This document shows positions 1 through 7,242 of a stretch of DNA of 44,697 nucleotides, one piece after another. Below the pieces are notes generated by a model. It was not told the origin of the DNA and ran no database searches. It saw nothing but the letters and a program-made list of their open reading frames with translations. How positions within the stretch are numbered: position 1 is the stretch's first letter; each line of letters opens with the position of its first letter. Source of the stretch: Clostridia bacterium (GTDB lineage Bacteria > Bacillota > DSM-521 > Neomoorellales > SLTJ01); contig JANLFO010000020.1 of assembly GCA_024653205.1 (NCBI GenBank), positions 1 to 44,697 on the forward strand. Reading direction: 5' to 3'. The translations under genes and the position numbers were made by a program.

Positions 1-189
1 AGCACCCGGTACCGCCAGTCAACTCAACTTAACTCGAAAGTGGGGATACGTCAGGGACCCAAGGCCCCCTTCGCCATACGCTCGCAACGTCGTTGGCTGC
101 CACCCCCGTCGACGATCGGCGCAGTTCCTAAGGGCCCGGCCCGGTGGAACCCACCATGGCCGAGCAATACGGGCAGGGGCAGTCAGACA

Positions 190-557
190 TCAATAGGCGG
201 CTCTACATGTCCACTCAAGGATGTCAACGAGACTCTTCCTGCTGTTCTCGGCGGTCGCCGCCAGGCCCGGTTCCACCTCTCTTTGTTCAACACCTGGGCC
301 CGAATCAGGCCGCCAGTTCACGAAGTTCAGGATGCGTAGCTTCCTCCCGGCCGGAGGGATCAGGAAGTCAAGAAGGCGATTGGTCAGATCTTCGTGATGG
401 CTAACGATGAAGACCTGACGCCTGGCAAAGACTTCTTCGGTAACATAGGCGATTTGTCTGATAAGGGCAGCCGTCCGCGGCAGCTGCGCCATGTCGAAGG
501 CTGTGGTCACGTCGTCCAGGGCAATGACGTTATGCCGTATGTAGCTATTAAGTGAAT
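190..557 (-). pseudogene. 3' remnant of an SMC-like ATPase gene (partial duplicate)
   Basis: This is a truncated copy of the last ~120 codons of the 752-residue ATPase gene at 4320-6578. It keeps the Walker B region (residues VIALDD), the H-loop SHHED and the C-terminal tail, but has no start and no Walker A half. Hand alignment of 192-557 with 4322-4687 is gapless, with about 33 differences in 366 bases (roughly 91% identity), so the duplication is not recent. Similarity stops at 557, within the last codons of the neighbouring PIN gene. The left stop is TGA where the intact gene has TAA. A fragment without a nucleotide-binding half should not function. Positions 1-189 show no convincing gene. 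Confidence 0.85.
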
Positions 558-985
558 CGGGTTATAATGGGCAGGAACTCGGCAGGCGAAAGAATACGAA
601 TACCTTGGTACTCCTTCAACGGCTGAAGGTGACGGGTATCACCAGAAACAACGTATTCGGCGCCACCCGCCAATGCGCACGCCAAAAACATGTTGTCTGC
701 CTTGTCTTCTGCGATCACCTTTAATGCAATCTTAGGCGTGATCAACGTGGTGATTGAGGTGATCTCCGCCAAGGTTACTCTAATCTGCTCATCGGTCCAA
801 GCGAATTTAGCTCTCAGCACTCTCGCCACCTCGGCAAGGATGTCTGGCGAAATCAGCAACTCGATCTCGGAACTTCTTGCCATGCTGATAATCCTCTCGG
901 GCTTCCCGCCAAAGAGGATCGCAGATATATAGACGTTGGTGTCCAAAACCACCTTAACCACTTCGGCTTTCACTTCGCTCCGCAT
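548..985 (-). CDS. PIN-domain toxin (VapC-like, COG1569-type)
   Basis: Predicted PIN-domain ribonuclease, the toxin of a type II TA pair. The N-terminal strand VVLDTNVYISA carries the first acidic residue and the expected DTN motif. An internal DKADN and a later VSGDTRHL supply the other acidic metal ligands, and ILSPAEFL is the usual C-terminal end of this PIN subfamily. Its 5' end overlaps the RHH antitoxin gene. The listed ATG gives 145 residues, but a GTG near 961 or shortly after gives the more usual start just before VVLDTN. The last codons lie in sequence shared with the duplicated ATPase fragment, so the native C-terminus may have been altered. Confidence 0.85.
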   Translation of the reverse strand: MRSEVKAEVVKVVLDTNVYISAILFGGKPERIISMARSSEIELLISPDILAEVARVLRAKFAWTDEQIRVTLAEITSITTLITPKIALKVIAEDKADNMFLACALAGGAEYVVSGDTRHLQPLKEYQGIRILSPAEFLPIITRFT

Positions 986-1214
986 GGATCGCGTCTTCTA
1001 CTTCCTCTTCGCCTTTGAGACCTAATTCCCGGACGGTTTGCCTGCCCCACTCCCTGATTTGCTGCCACCGCTTCTCGCGCTCGATGTACTGCCTGATGGC
1101 CTCCCGCGCAAATTCCGCCTTGGTCTTGGCTTCGTGCCTGGCCATGGCCTCAAGCTCATTGTATAAGGGAGCCGGAATTGAGATATTGAGTATTCTCCTC
1201 CCTGTCTTCTCCAC
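954..1214 (-). CDS. ribbon-helix-helix (CopG-like) antitoxin
   Basis: An 86-residue protein with an N-terminal ribbon-helix-helix fold: the short strand ILNISIPAPLYNELEAM is followed by two helices (TKAEFAREAIRQYIERE). Its charged C-terminal tail is expected to bind and neutralise the PIN toxin encoded immediately downstream. The GTG start is chosen because a GGAGGG Shine-Dalgarno lies about 7 bases upstream. The gene overlaps the toxin, the normal arrangement for antitoxin-first operons. A promoter and an inverted repeat lie directly upstream, consistent with autoregulation by the TA complex (inferred). Confidence 0.82.
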   Translation of the reverse strand: MEKTGRRILNISIPAPLYNELEAMARHEAKTKAEFAREAIRQYIEREKRWQQIREWGRQTVRELGLKGEEEVEDAIHAERSESRSG

Positions 1215-1227
1215 CTGGCAGCCCTCC

Positions 1228-1244
1228 GTAACAAAAGAGGTTAC
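1228..1244. promoter_or_regulatory. inverted repeat, candidate RHH operator
   Basis: GTAAC-N7-GTTAC lies between the promoter at 1251-1278 and the GTG start at 1214. Position and symmetry fit an autoregulatory operator for the RHH antitoxin. No binding data can be inferred from sequence. Confidence 0.4.
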
Positions 1245-1250
1245 ACCTAC

Positions 1251-1278
1251 ATAATATCGCGCCGGAGGAAGGAGTCAA
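1251..1278 (-). promoter_or_regulatory. sigma-A type promoter of the RHH/PIN operon
   Basis: Read on the minus strand: TTGACT (1278-1273), 16-base spacer, TATTAT (1256-1251). It lies about 37 bases upstream of the antitoxin start. Confidence 0.6.
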
Positions 1279-1664
1279 GCCGTCGGGCGGCTGAGTTATC
1301 CCCAGTTCGTCCCGGGGCAGTGCTGGTTTCCCCTTCGTACCGGTCGCTTAGCCGACCAAACTAGGGTTCGAGCTTCGCGCTCCGGCGGGCACACCGCTTA
1401 GGCGCCGTCCATGGCGCCAGCGCGGCTTCGGCCATCCGTGGCCTCCGGCCCGCCTCCACGCTCGCTCTCACCGAGTTCGGTACCCGGCACGCTTCAGGTA
1501 CTCGGGCAAAACCAGCACTGCCCTCGAAGAAGTGGGATCCGTCAGGTCGGGCGGGCCGGGACGTTAGCGCCGGCAGCGGAGGAGGGCTGCCTTAAGATTT
1601 GAGGGCGTTGAAGAAAGGCAGGGCGATGCTCCGGCGGCCCACGCCAGTGCCCTCGGCGCTGCAG
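1279..1664. other. non-coding stretch with no recognised gene
   Basis: About 390 bases between two divergent TA operons. I see no supported gene here. Its right part holds the first copy of an 80-bp repeat (1549-1628). Read on the minus strand, the repeat contains a short open tail reading IALPFFNALKS-stop, which could be the end of a lost gene or an IS terminus. This is unproven. Confidence 0.5.
1549..1628 (+). repeat. 80-bp perfect direct repeat, copy 1
   Basis: Identical over 80 bases to 2484-2563. The two copies flank the AbrB/PIN cassette (1737-2410) in direct orientation. The sequences outside them differ at both ends. Confidence 0.9.
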
Positions 1665-1694
1665 TTGACCGCCCCCTTTTGGCAGTGGTACAAT
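1665..1694 (+). promoter_or_regulatory. promoter of the AbrB/PIN operon
   Basis: TTGACC (1665-1670), 18-base spacer, TACAAT (1689-1694), about 40 bases before the ATG at 1737. A GGGGG Shine-Dalgarno precedes that ATG. Confidence 0.6.
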
Positions 1695-1736
1695 GGCAAA
1701 GCGGGGAAGAAAAGAGGAATGTAAGGGGGATGCACC

Positions 1737-2000
1737 ATGGCCGAGCAGTTTGTGGCTAAGATTTCCGAAAAGGGTCAGATTACCATTCCCAAAAAGCTTA
1801 GAGAACGGTATGGCCTTGAGGAAGGAGACTACCTCCTGCTCCTCCCTCAAGGCCAGGGGCTAAGAATAGAGAAGGCGGCCGTTGAACCCCTGGCGAGGTT
1901 TCGCACCCTGGCCGAGGAGACCGAAAAGCGCTGGCAGGAGGAAGGAGTCAAGCCCGAAGATGTCGAGGAGGCCGTGCGTTGGGCGCGAGGCCAAAAGTAG
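1737..2000 (+). CDS. AbrB/MazE-type antitoxin
   Basis: An 87-residue swapped-hairpin AbrB-family protein. The N-terminal half contains the hallmark KISEKGQITIPKKLRERYGL followed by EGDYLLL, the DNA-binding beta-hairpin dimer module. The Glu-rich C-terminal half (from about residue 50) is the likely toxin-binding tail. The ATG is preceded by AAGGGGG at suitable spacing. Its 3' end overlaps the PIN toxin gene by 22 bases, indicating translational coupling. By family precedent it neutralises the downstream PIN protein and represses its own promoter. Confidence 0.88.
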   Translation: MAEQFVAKISEKGQITIPKKLRERYGLEEGDYLLLLPQGQGLRIEKAAVEPLARFRTLAEETEKRWQEEGVKPEDVEEAVRWARGQK

Positions 2001-2410
2001 TGCTGGATCCGAACGTTCTACTCTCGGCCCTGGGCTGGAACGGACCGGAAAGAAAGGTATACGAACTGTGCCTCCAGGGCAAACTGCTTCTGTATATCTC
2101 CCGGCCCATGTTGGAAGAGTTGTTGCGCGTGCTGGATTATCCCAAGTTCGGCTTTCCCAGGCTGCACAAGATATGGTTCGTCGAGGATCTACTCCGAATT
2201 GCGGAAGTGGCAGAGGCCCCAGCCTTGCCCCCGATTGTGAAGGATGACCCCGCGGATGATCACGTTCTTGCCTGTGCGGCCGCCGCCGCTGCCGACTACC
2301 TGATTACCGGCGACAAGCACCTCCTCAGGCTGAACACGTACGGGTCGACCGTCATCTGTTCGGCCTCCGCTTTCCTCGAGCGCTACAAACAGTGGGAAGC
2401 ACCGAGTTGA
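1979..2410 (+). CDS. PIN-domain toxin partnered with AbrB
   Basis: A 143-residue PIN-domain protein. The first strand reads KVVLDPNVLLSAL, with Pro where most relatives have Thr after the first catalytic Asp. DDPADDHVLACA and ITGDKHLL supply the remaining acidic residues, and SASAFLERYKQWE closes the domain. The start is TTG at 1979, inside the antitoxin gene; no better start exists before VVLDPN. About 50 bases of its 3' end recur as a fragment at 10838-10893, and 17 bases of the KQWE region recur at 4115-4131. Predicted to be an RNase toxin. The DPN variant may affect activity but lies next to the acidic ligand, not on it. Confidence 0.85.
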   Translation: MGARPKVVLDPNVLLSALGWNGPERKVYELCLQGKLLLYISRPMLEELLRVLDYPKFGFPRLHKIWFVEDLLRIAEVAEAPALPPIVKDDPADDHVLACAAAAAADYLITGDKHLLRLNTYGSTVICSASAFLERYKQWEAPS

Positions 2411-2483
2411 CCGAAGGGTGTCGCTTAAACGCGGCGACGGCCGTCCTCCCCCGGTGACCCCCACCACCGCAAAATGCCGGCCG

Positions 2484-2563
2484 GGGCGGGCCGGGACGTT
2501 AGCGCCGGCAGCGGAGGAGGGCTGCCTTAAGATTTGAGGGCGTTGAAGAAAGGCAGGGCGATG
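2484..2563 (+). repeat. 80-bp perfect direct repeat, copy 2
   Basis: Second copy of the repeat at 1549-1628, placed just after the AbrB/PIN cassette. Together the copies delimit a 935-bp unit that could be lost or gained by recombination. Confidence 0.9.
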
Positions 2564-2638
2564 GGTCCATCACGAGCGGGGGCCAACTCCCGAACCCACA
2601 GATTCATTCCTTTCTTCCTCCCCAGAAAGGAAACTCAC

Positions 2639-3091
2639 TCATGCGTCGCCTAGATGGCGAACGTAATGTAGCTCTTGCTTGCATTTCCTATACAGCCGGT
2701 CATCGGCCGTCCAGAATTCGCAGCGCCGCAACTCCGCAAGGGCCAGGTAGTGGGCGTCGTAAACGGTGGGAAGTCCCAGGGCCTTGGCCAGCTCCCAGGC
2801 CCTTTGCCTTTGCCCCTCCTCCATGAGGACGGTCAAAGGTATGGCCTGCACGGCGGCAAAGGCCAGGTCGGCCTGCTCTTCTGTCAGCCCGCCGCAGGCC
2901 GAAGGGCGCGTGGTCTTCTGCCGGATCACGCTGTCCACCTCAACCGGGCAGAAGACAGGGGCAATGAGGCGCACCCCTAGCGCGTGCCACCTGGTAAACA
3001 GGACCTCCGCCCTCTCGCTGTCCGCCTCGTTGAGCACCAGCTTGAGTACAAGGCTCGCGTCCACGCACACTTCTCTGGTCCGCAGCCTCAA
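2639..3091 (-). CDS. PIN-domain toxin (VapC family)
   Basis: A 150-residue PIN protein. CVDASLVLKLV holds the first Asp (D11), PVEVDSVI the conserved acidic residue in helix 3, and TVYDAHYLALAE with WTADDRLY the remaining acidic pair, so the four-acid metal site appears complete. It is the second gene of a two-gene operon, overlapping the HTH antitoxin by 4 bases (start inside the upstream stop). Predicted endoribonuclease toxin. The family is well known but the RNA target cannot be read from sequence. Confidence 0.87.
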   Translation of the reverse strand: MRLRTREVCVDASLVLKLVLNEADSERAEVLFTRWHALGVRLIAPVFCPVEVDSVIRQKTTRPSACGGLTEEQADLAFAAVQAIPLTVLMEEGQRQRAWELAKALGLPTVYDAHYLALAELRRCEFWTADDRLYRKCKQELHYVRHLGDA

Positions 3092-3396
3092 CGGCCAGCC
3101 CTCTCCCTGCGGATTTGCCTGAGCAGTTTCCCGCTGTCAGCGCTTGCGGGAAGCAAGCCCCGCACCTGCCGGCACCTGGCGAGCCAGTCGGCCTCAACCG
3201 CTCCCGCTGGCGGCCGGCCAAACTCTTCCAGCGCCTCTGCAGGTATTCTTAGCTGCCTGCCGAAACGGTAGGCCCGCAGCTGCCCTGTCCGCACCCAGCG
3301 CCGCACCGTGCGTTCGTTCACTTTGAGCATTTCCGCTACTTCCCTAGGAGTGTAGACCGCCTGGGTCATCACCAGTTCCATCTCCCGCTTACGCAT
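3088..3396 (-). CDS. excisionase-type HTH antitoxin
   Basis: A 102-residue protein with a MerR/excisionase-like helix-turn-helix (HTH_17): VYTPREVAEMLKVNERTVRRW, interrupted here only for quoting (residues about 14-34), then FGRQLRIPAEALEEF. It sits immediately upstream of a PIN toxin with a 4-base overlap, so it is most likely the antitoxin and autoregulator, not a phage excisionase. A second in-frame ATG at residue 10 (MTQAVYT) is an alternative start. A good promoter lies just upstream. Confidence 0.82.
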   Translation of the reverse strand: MRKREMELVMTQAVYTPREVAEMLKVNERTVRRWVRTGQLRAYRFGRQLRIPAEALEEFGRPPAGAVEADWLARCRQVRGLLPASADSGKLLRQIRRERAGR

Positions 3397-3408
3397 ACGT
3401 TCTGTTAC

Positions 3409-3437
3409 ATTATACCCCCTTATTGCCGCAGCCTCAA
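3409..3437 (-). promoter_or_regulatory. promoter of the HTH/PIN operon
   Basis: Minus strand: TTGAGG (3437-3432), 17-base spacer, perfect TATAAT (3414-3409), ending 13 bases before the ATG at 3396. Confidence 0.65.
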
Positions 3438-3567
3438 CGCTTGGACTGTTCGGGGAGAGTTCACCGCGTCCAAAGATACCTCAGGGATTAATCCGGGGAG
3501 CAGGCTGGAAAAAGGCAGAAAGGGAACGGCGGTCCCCGGACCAGGCGGCGCTACAGCCGTGCGCTCT

Positions 3568-3590
3568 CTTGTGTTATCTTGTGTTATAAT
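3568..3590 (+). promoter_or_regulatory. TATAAT box with tandem 10-bp repeat
   Basis: Two tandem copies of CTTGTGTTAT (3568-3577 and 3578-3587) run into a TATAAT (3585-3590) upstream of the small-protein/nucleotidyltransferase pair. There is no good -35 at normal spacing, so this is a weak or activator-dependent promoter candidate. Confidence 0.35.
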
Positions 3591-3632
3591 TGGAGCGTCA
3601 AGAGTATACACCGGCTACGGAGGCTGGTCGAA

Positions 3633-3848
3633 TTGGATCCCAAGGCGCGGCCCAATCACCGTCTCTACATCGAAGTGCTCCGCAGGATGACTCCAGAGCA
3701 GCGCCTGCTGAAGGCCTTTGAACTGTCCGCCCTGGGGAAGAAGCTTTTCTTCCACGGCCTGCGGGAGCGGTATCCGCATCTCGGCGAGGAAGACATAAGG
3801 AGAATCTATTTGGAGCGTTTGAGCAAATGCCACAACAGAAACTACTAG
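3633..3848 (+). CDS. small conserved protein preceding a nucleotidyltransferase
   Basis: About 71 residues, with the core RRMTPEQRLLKAFELSALGKK and a C-terminal YLERLSKCHNRNY. Small proteins of this kind are often found just before a nucleotidyltransferase and may form a TA-like pair with it. I give no function beyond that. I prefer the TTG at 3633 because GGAGG lies 9 bases upstream; the longer reading from 3579 would run through a TATAAT promoter box. It overlaps the next gene by 22 bases. Confidence 0.65.
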   Translation: MDPKARPNHRLYIEVLRRMTPEQRLLKAFELSALGKKLFFHGLRERYPHLGEEDIRRIYLERLSKCHNRNY

Positions 3849-4165
3849 AGAGGGTTGTCCGCGCTCTCGACCAAGCAGCGATCCCCTATATGCTCACCGG
3901 CTCTCTGGTTTCCAGCCTGCAGGGAGAGCCGCGGCTAACCCACGACATCGATGTTGTGGTCTCCGTGCCCGGTGGTTCGATAGATAAGCTGCTTGCCGCC
4001 TTTCCTCCCCCGGATTACCACCTGGATGAACAAAGTGTCCAAAGGGCCGTTGAGGAGAAAAGCGTATTTAACCTGATAGATGTGCGCGAAGGCGACAAGG
4101 TTGACTTCTGGATACTACAAACAGTGGGAAGTTCCGCGGCCTTAAGGCCCCTGGTCGGGCGCTAA
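3827..4165 (+). CDS. nucleotidyltransferase-like protein, 3'-truncated
   Basis: The first ~95 residues match the AbiEii-like/DUF6036-type nucleotidyltransferase fold: YMLTGSLVSSLQG, then THDIDVVV with the paired acidic residues, then FNLIDVREGDKVDFW. Relatives continue for at least 60 residues after KVDFW, but here the frame changes at about 4115 into unrelated codons (ILQTVGSSAALRP). The junction coincides with a 17-bp sequence also found in the PIN gene at 2385-2401. The gene therefore appears cut by rearrangement; whether the short product still folds is unknown. A GGAGCG precedes the ATG. Confidence 0.65.
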   Translation: MPQQKLLERVVRALDQAAIPYMLTGSLVSSLQGEPRLTHDIDVVVSVPGGSIDKLLAAFPPPDYHLDEQSVQRAVEEKSVFNLIDVREGDKVDFWILQTVGSSAALRPLVGR

Positions 4166-4323
4166 TCATTGAACGAGAAGGCGTCCCGGTGGTGCGCCCG
4201 CTTCCGGACGATCCCGTGGCGGGGGCGCGGGGCATGCTCAAGCGGCAAGGTTTGGCCGCCGAACATGCCACCTACAGGGAGGAGGAACAGCGTCTGGAGG
4301 CCGAACATGAAATAATCCGTTAA
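4120..4323 (+). pseudogene. AbrB-type antitoxin relic (C-terminal part)
   Basis: In the frame ending TAA at 4321-4323 one reads KFRGLKAPGRALIIEREG followed by VVRPLPDDPVAGARGMLK and a Glu-rich tail ending EIIR. This is the second half of an AbrB/MazE-family antitoxin. The first half, including the start and the GQITIP motif, is missing: a stop codon (4102-4104) lies just upstream in frame and no start is present. The relic joins the truncated nucleotidyltransferase at the 17-bp junction sequence. Its stop overlaps the convergent stop of the ATPase gene. Confidence 0.6.
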
Positions 4324-6578
4324 TAGGCGGCTCTACAAGCCCACTCCAGGATGTCCACGAGTCTCCTCCTGCTATCCTCGGCGGTCGCTGCTAGGCCCGG
4401 TTCCAACTCTCTTTGCTCGAAGCCTGGGCCGGAATCTGATCGCCAGTTCACGAAGTTCACGATGCGTAACTTCCTCCCAGCAGGAGGGACCAGGAAGTCG
4501 AGAAGACGGTTGGTCAGATCTTCGTGATGGCTAACGATGAAGACCTGACGCCTGGCCGAGACTTCTTCGGTAGCATAGGCGATTTGTCTGATAAGAGCAG
4601 CCGTCCGCGGCAACTGCGCCATGTCGAAGGCTGTGGTCACGTCGTCTAGGGCAATGACGTTATGCCGTATGTAGCTATTAAGTGAATAATTAAGACCCAG
4701 TAACATGGCCAGGCCTAACTGTGCTCGATGACCGGTGGATAAGGCCGACAGGGGCCGGTCGTCGCGAGTATAAACCTGTAAAGTCGGTGCGGCTTCACCT
4801 CTCTTTGTTGGTCGCGAGGTCCTAAAGCGGACGGGGCAAATCCCTTCCACCAACCGAAAACGCTTTAGAATCGCGTTTACAGTCCCTTCGAGTTCCCTAA
4901 GAACATCGTCGGGCGGGACAATGGCGGCCGCTAGCACAGAATTCTTACCCGTTTCCCGGTCCAAAGCTGCTGAGACCGAAGCTATATAGTCTTTTGCCCT
5001 TAAGTAACCCGCCTGCTGTTGAACGAACGCCACCCTGCGTTCATACAGCTCTTCTACTTCCCTCCACTGTGAGGCCGCCTGGCGAGCGCGGTCAATTGCG
5101 CTGAGGAGGGCTGTGCGTGCGCCTTCGGTCCGCAGAAGGTCTTTCAGGTCCTTAAGAGAAATGGGCTGCTGCTCTAGCAAGGTTTTGTACCGGGAGCTAA
5201 GTGAGGGTTCGCGTAGGAGGGCGTAAACCTCCCTGGACCGTTTCAGCAGCGTAGTCTTTGCTTGAAGGGTTTCGCGCAACTGTAAGAGGTTCTGTAAAAG
5301 CTGAGTGCGCTGCTCTCTGATACGGACCTGCCACGCCTCTAATTCGCCCACCAGTCGAGAAAGGTCGTAGCTGGTGACCTTTCGTAGCCATTCAACTATC
5401 GGTGAAGGAGGAAGCATATCCCCAATATCACCACTCGCGCAGGGTACCTCACTCGCGCAGGGTACCTCGAGCCAGGTCGGACCCTGGTCACGCAGGGCGG
5501 TCAATACCTGTATAAGATCCGGCCCCGATGGGTTGTCGAAGTGGCGTTCCAGTTTCTCCAGGAGATCGACTTGCTTCTGCTTGGCCAAAACCTCCCCGGA
5601 CAGCGCCGCTACTTCTCTTTCGCATTCCGGCCAAACAGGCGGGGGTAATAGCGAAGTGTCTTCGGGCTGATCCTCCAAGAGGAGACGCAGCTTAGTTTGG
5701 ACCTCACCCATCCGCCTTACGACTTTCTCCCGGAGCGCAACCAGCGCTTCCTCAATTAGTCGTAAAGAGGCAGAAGGCTTGTCATCGGCTGCCGGAGGTG
5801 TACGATCCGGAGCAAATTCCTCCGCCAGATTCCTCAACTCCGTTTCCCACCCCGAGCGCAGGTTGCCAGACCTGATGACGAATAGCCAATCTCCGGTCCT
5901 CCTGGGGAGAACTATACCCTCTTCGCTCGAAGCGGTATCCACCAAGCTCTGGTAGGCATCCCTGAAGGCAAGCGCCGCCTGTTTTCGGTCTACGTTGATC
6001 GTGCTCTCGCCCGACAGGCCTTGACCAATAAAGTTCATTAGGCGGTCGGTCTCTAATCGCCACCGTTTGTGCGCCTTCCTCACCGCCTCTTGAACCACTT
6101 GTATGCTCTTGGGCGATGGCCTCAGAAACTCCAGCAGGCGGGGCATCTGCGCTTCCTCTTCTTCAAAGAGCTTGCTTAGAAGGTCCTGATAGTAGAAGCT
6201 GCACCGCGCCGCCAACTCGCGAGGTATTTCGGTAGGCCCTAAAGCAGGATCATACCGGACCTCGGAATTGGCGGTTACCGTTACCCTTTTAACTTCCGTC
6301 GCCGACCCGGCGTACTCAACCTCCGCTTCCACCCACCCGCTGCCCGGACTATTATGCACCGGCCCCGTGACCGAGGCCAGGGGGACCCTCTCCGGGTAAT
6401 AATACTCGTTCAACACCAGACAAAGGGCGTCAATAACGCTGGTCTTGCCAAAGCCGTTGGGTCCGACCAGCAAGACCACGTCGGCGTCGGTATCAAGCCG
6501 CACAGGCTCACTACCTACGAAGCCCCTGAAACGGCACAGCTTCAAGGCCTTTACGCGCAAGATATGCTTACTCTCCAT
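4320..6578 (-). CDS. SMC/RecF-like ABC ATPase of a three-gene operon
   Basis: A 752-residue P-loop ATPase of the SMC/RecF/RecN type. Walker A is GPNGFGKT at residues 39-46. A long, charged, helical middle (about 260-560) is probably coiled coil. The ABC signature-like LSTGHR is at 613-618, Walker B VIALDDV at 641-647 with Asp where Glu is common, and the H-loop SHHED near 683-687. There is no TOPRIM or nuclease motif that I can see, unlike OLD/GajA proteins. The ATG lies inside the 3' end of the upstream gene (11-base overlap), so translation is coupled. Residues EVPCAS occur twice in tandem (5433-5468). By analogy with ABC-containing conflict systems it may be the sensor or activator for the SIR2-like protein; this is inference. 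Confidence 0.88.
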   Translation of the reverse strand: MESKHILRVKALKLCRFRGFVGSEPVRLDTDADVVLLVGPNGFGKTSVIDALCLVLNEYYYPERVPLASVTGPVHNSPGSGWVEAEVEYAGSATEVKRVTVTANSEVRYDPALGPTEIPRELAARCSFYYQDLLSKLFEEEEAQMPRLLEFLRPSPKSIQVVQEAVRKAHKRWRLETDRLMNFIGQGLSGESTINVDRKQAALAFRDAYQSLVDTASSEEGIVLPRRTGDWLFVIRSGNLRSGWETELRNLAEEFAPDRTPPAADDKPSASLRLIEEALVALREKVVRRMGEVQTKLRLLLEDQPEDTSLLPPPVWPECEREVAALSGEVLAKQKQVDLLEKLERHFDNPSGPDLIQVLTALRDQGPTWLEVPCASEVPCASGDIGDMLPPSPIVEWLRKVTSYDLSRLVGELEAWQVRIREQRTQLLQNLLQLRETLQAKTTLLKRSREVYALLREPSLSSRYKTLLEQQPISLKDLKDLLRTEGARTALLSAIDRARQAASQWREVEELYERRVAFVQQQAGYLRAKDYIASVSAALDRETGKNSVLAAAIVPPDDVLRELEGTVNAILKRFRLVEGICPVRFRTSRPTKRGEAAPTLQVYTRDDRPLSALSTGHRAQLGLAMLLGLNYSLNSYIRHNVIALDDVTTAFDMAQLPRTAALIRQIAYATEEVSARRQVFIVSHHEDLTNRLLDFLVPPAGRKLRIVNFVNWRSDSGPGFEQRELEPGLAATAEDSRRRLVDILEWACRAAY
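4322..4687 (-). repeat. 366-bp direct repeat, intact-gene copy
   Basis: The 3' end of the ATPase gene, repeated at 192-557 with about 91% identity and a constant offset of 4130 bp. The two copies are in the same orientation and bracket the first TA cluster. Confidence 0.85.
5433..5468 (-). repeat. in-frame tandem 18-bp duplication
   Basis: Two perfect adjacent 18-base units (5433-5450, 5451-5468) inside the ATPase gene encode EVPCAS twice. The duplication preserves the frame and suggests a recent slippage event. Confidence 0.9.
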
Positions 6579-7242
6579 CGTTTCCGCTCCCCGCCACCAA
6601 GTTGCTCAGGTCCTTAAGCCGATCCTCGAGCCACTTATCAACCGGGCCGACCGCCTCCTCCCGCAGGGCCTGAGTCATGGCCCGCAACAAGCCGGCATGT
6701 TCCTCCGAGTACCGCCCCGACCGCTGCTCACTTTCAAAGCTTTCAATGATAGCTTCTAGTCCCCGCGGTTTCAGCTCGACCTGCGGCCAGGCCGCTGCTG
6801 CCGGGCCTATCAGTTTATGGATCAGGTGTCGGGCCCTCTGCTGGTCGCCCTCCTGCTCGCTGCCTTCCTCCTCATTACGCAAAACGATCAGGGAGAAATC
6901 CCCCCGGTGCCAGTCTTGATCGGCAGCCCACGTTTCTAGGATTTTGGTTGGCTCCGGGGCTCCGCCGGCATCGATAACGCAAAGCAGGGGGAGCACTAAC
7001 CCCACTTCTTCGGCCCGACCGGAGATAAAGCGTAGAAGCCGCCCAAGCGTGTCTTGAGTCCTACCGGCTGCGAGGGCCGTGCTCTCGCAGGCGATGTCCA
7101 CTGCCAGGGCCACGTCCGACAAGTAGAGGTCCCTGACCGTCAGGCCCGCGTTCTTACAATCCATGCGGTCCATGAGACGCCCAAGAAGCTCCGAGTCAAG
7201 GTTCAGTCTTAACCTCTCAACGTCGAACCCATTGTTGGTCAC
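6568..7242 (-). CDS. unknown middle protein of the SIR2/ATPase operon
   Basis: A 224-residue protein with no motif I recognise. It is mixed alpha/beta by eye, with hydrophobic stretches such as GLVLPLLCVIDAGG and FSLIVLRNEEEG and a helical C-terminus (KWLEDRLKDLSNLV). The GTG at 7242 is preferred over the longer reading frame because a GGTGGAGAG Shine-Dalgarno lies directly upstream, and the additional N-terminal residues are the frame-shifted shadow of the SIR2 gene. It overlaps the SIR2 gene by 26 bases and the ATPase gene by 11 bases. Its position between an effector-like gene and an SMC-like ATPase resembles the middle component of ABC-three-component conflict systems. That is an inference from order and size only. 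Confidence 0.75.
   Translation of the reverse strand: MTNNGFDVERLRLNLDSELLGRLMDRMDCKNAGLTVRDLYLSDVALAVDIACESTALAAGRTQDTLGRLLRFISGRAEEVGLVLPLLCVIDAGGAPEPTKILETWAADQDWHRGDFSLIVLRNEEEGSEQEGDQQRARHLIHKLIGPAAAAWPQVELKPRGLEAIIESFESEQRSGRYSEEHAGLLRAMTQALREEAVGPVDKWLEDRLKDLSNLVAGSGNDGE

Noticed and set aside
144-200. ATGGCCGAGCAATAC at 154 as the start of a second AbrB antitoxin (compare ATGGCCGAGCAGTTT at 1737)
   Set aside because: The shared stretch is only about 14 bases and the following codons do not encode an AbrB domain.
4320-6578. Assigning the ATPase to Gabija (GajA) or an OLD nuclease
   Set aside because: No TOPRIM motif or UvrD-like partner gene is visible; the neighbours are a SIR2-like protein and an unknown protein.
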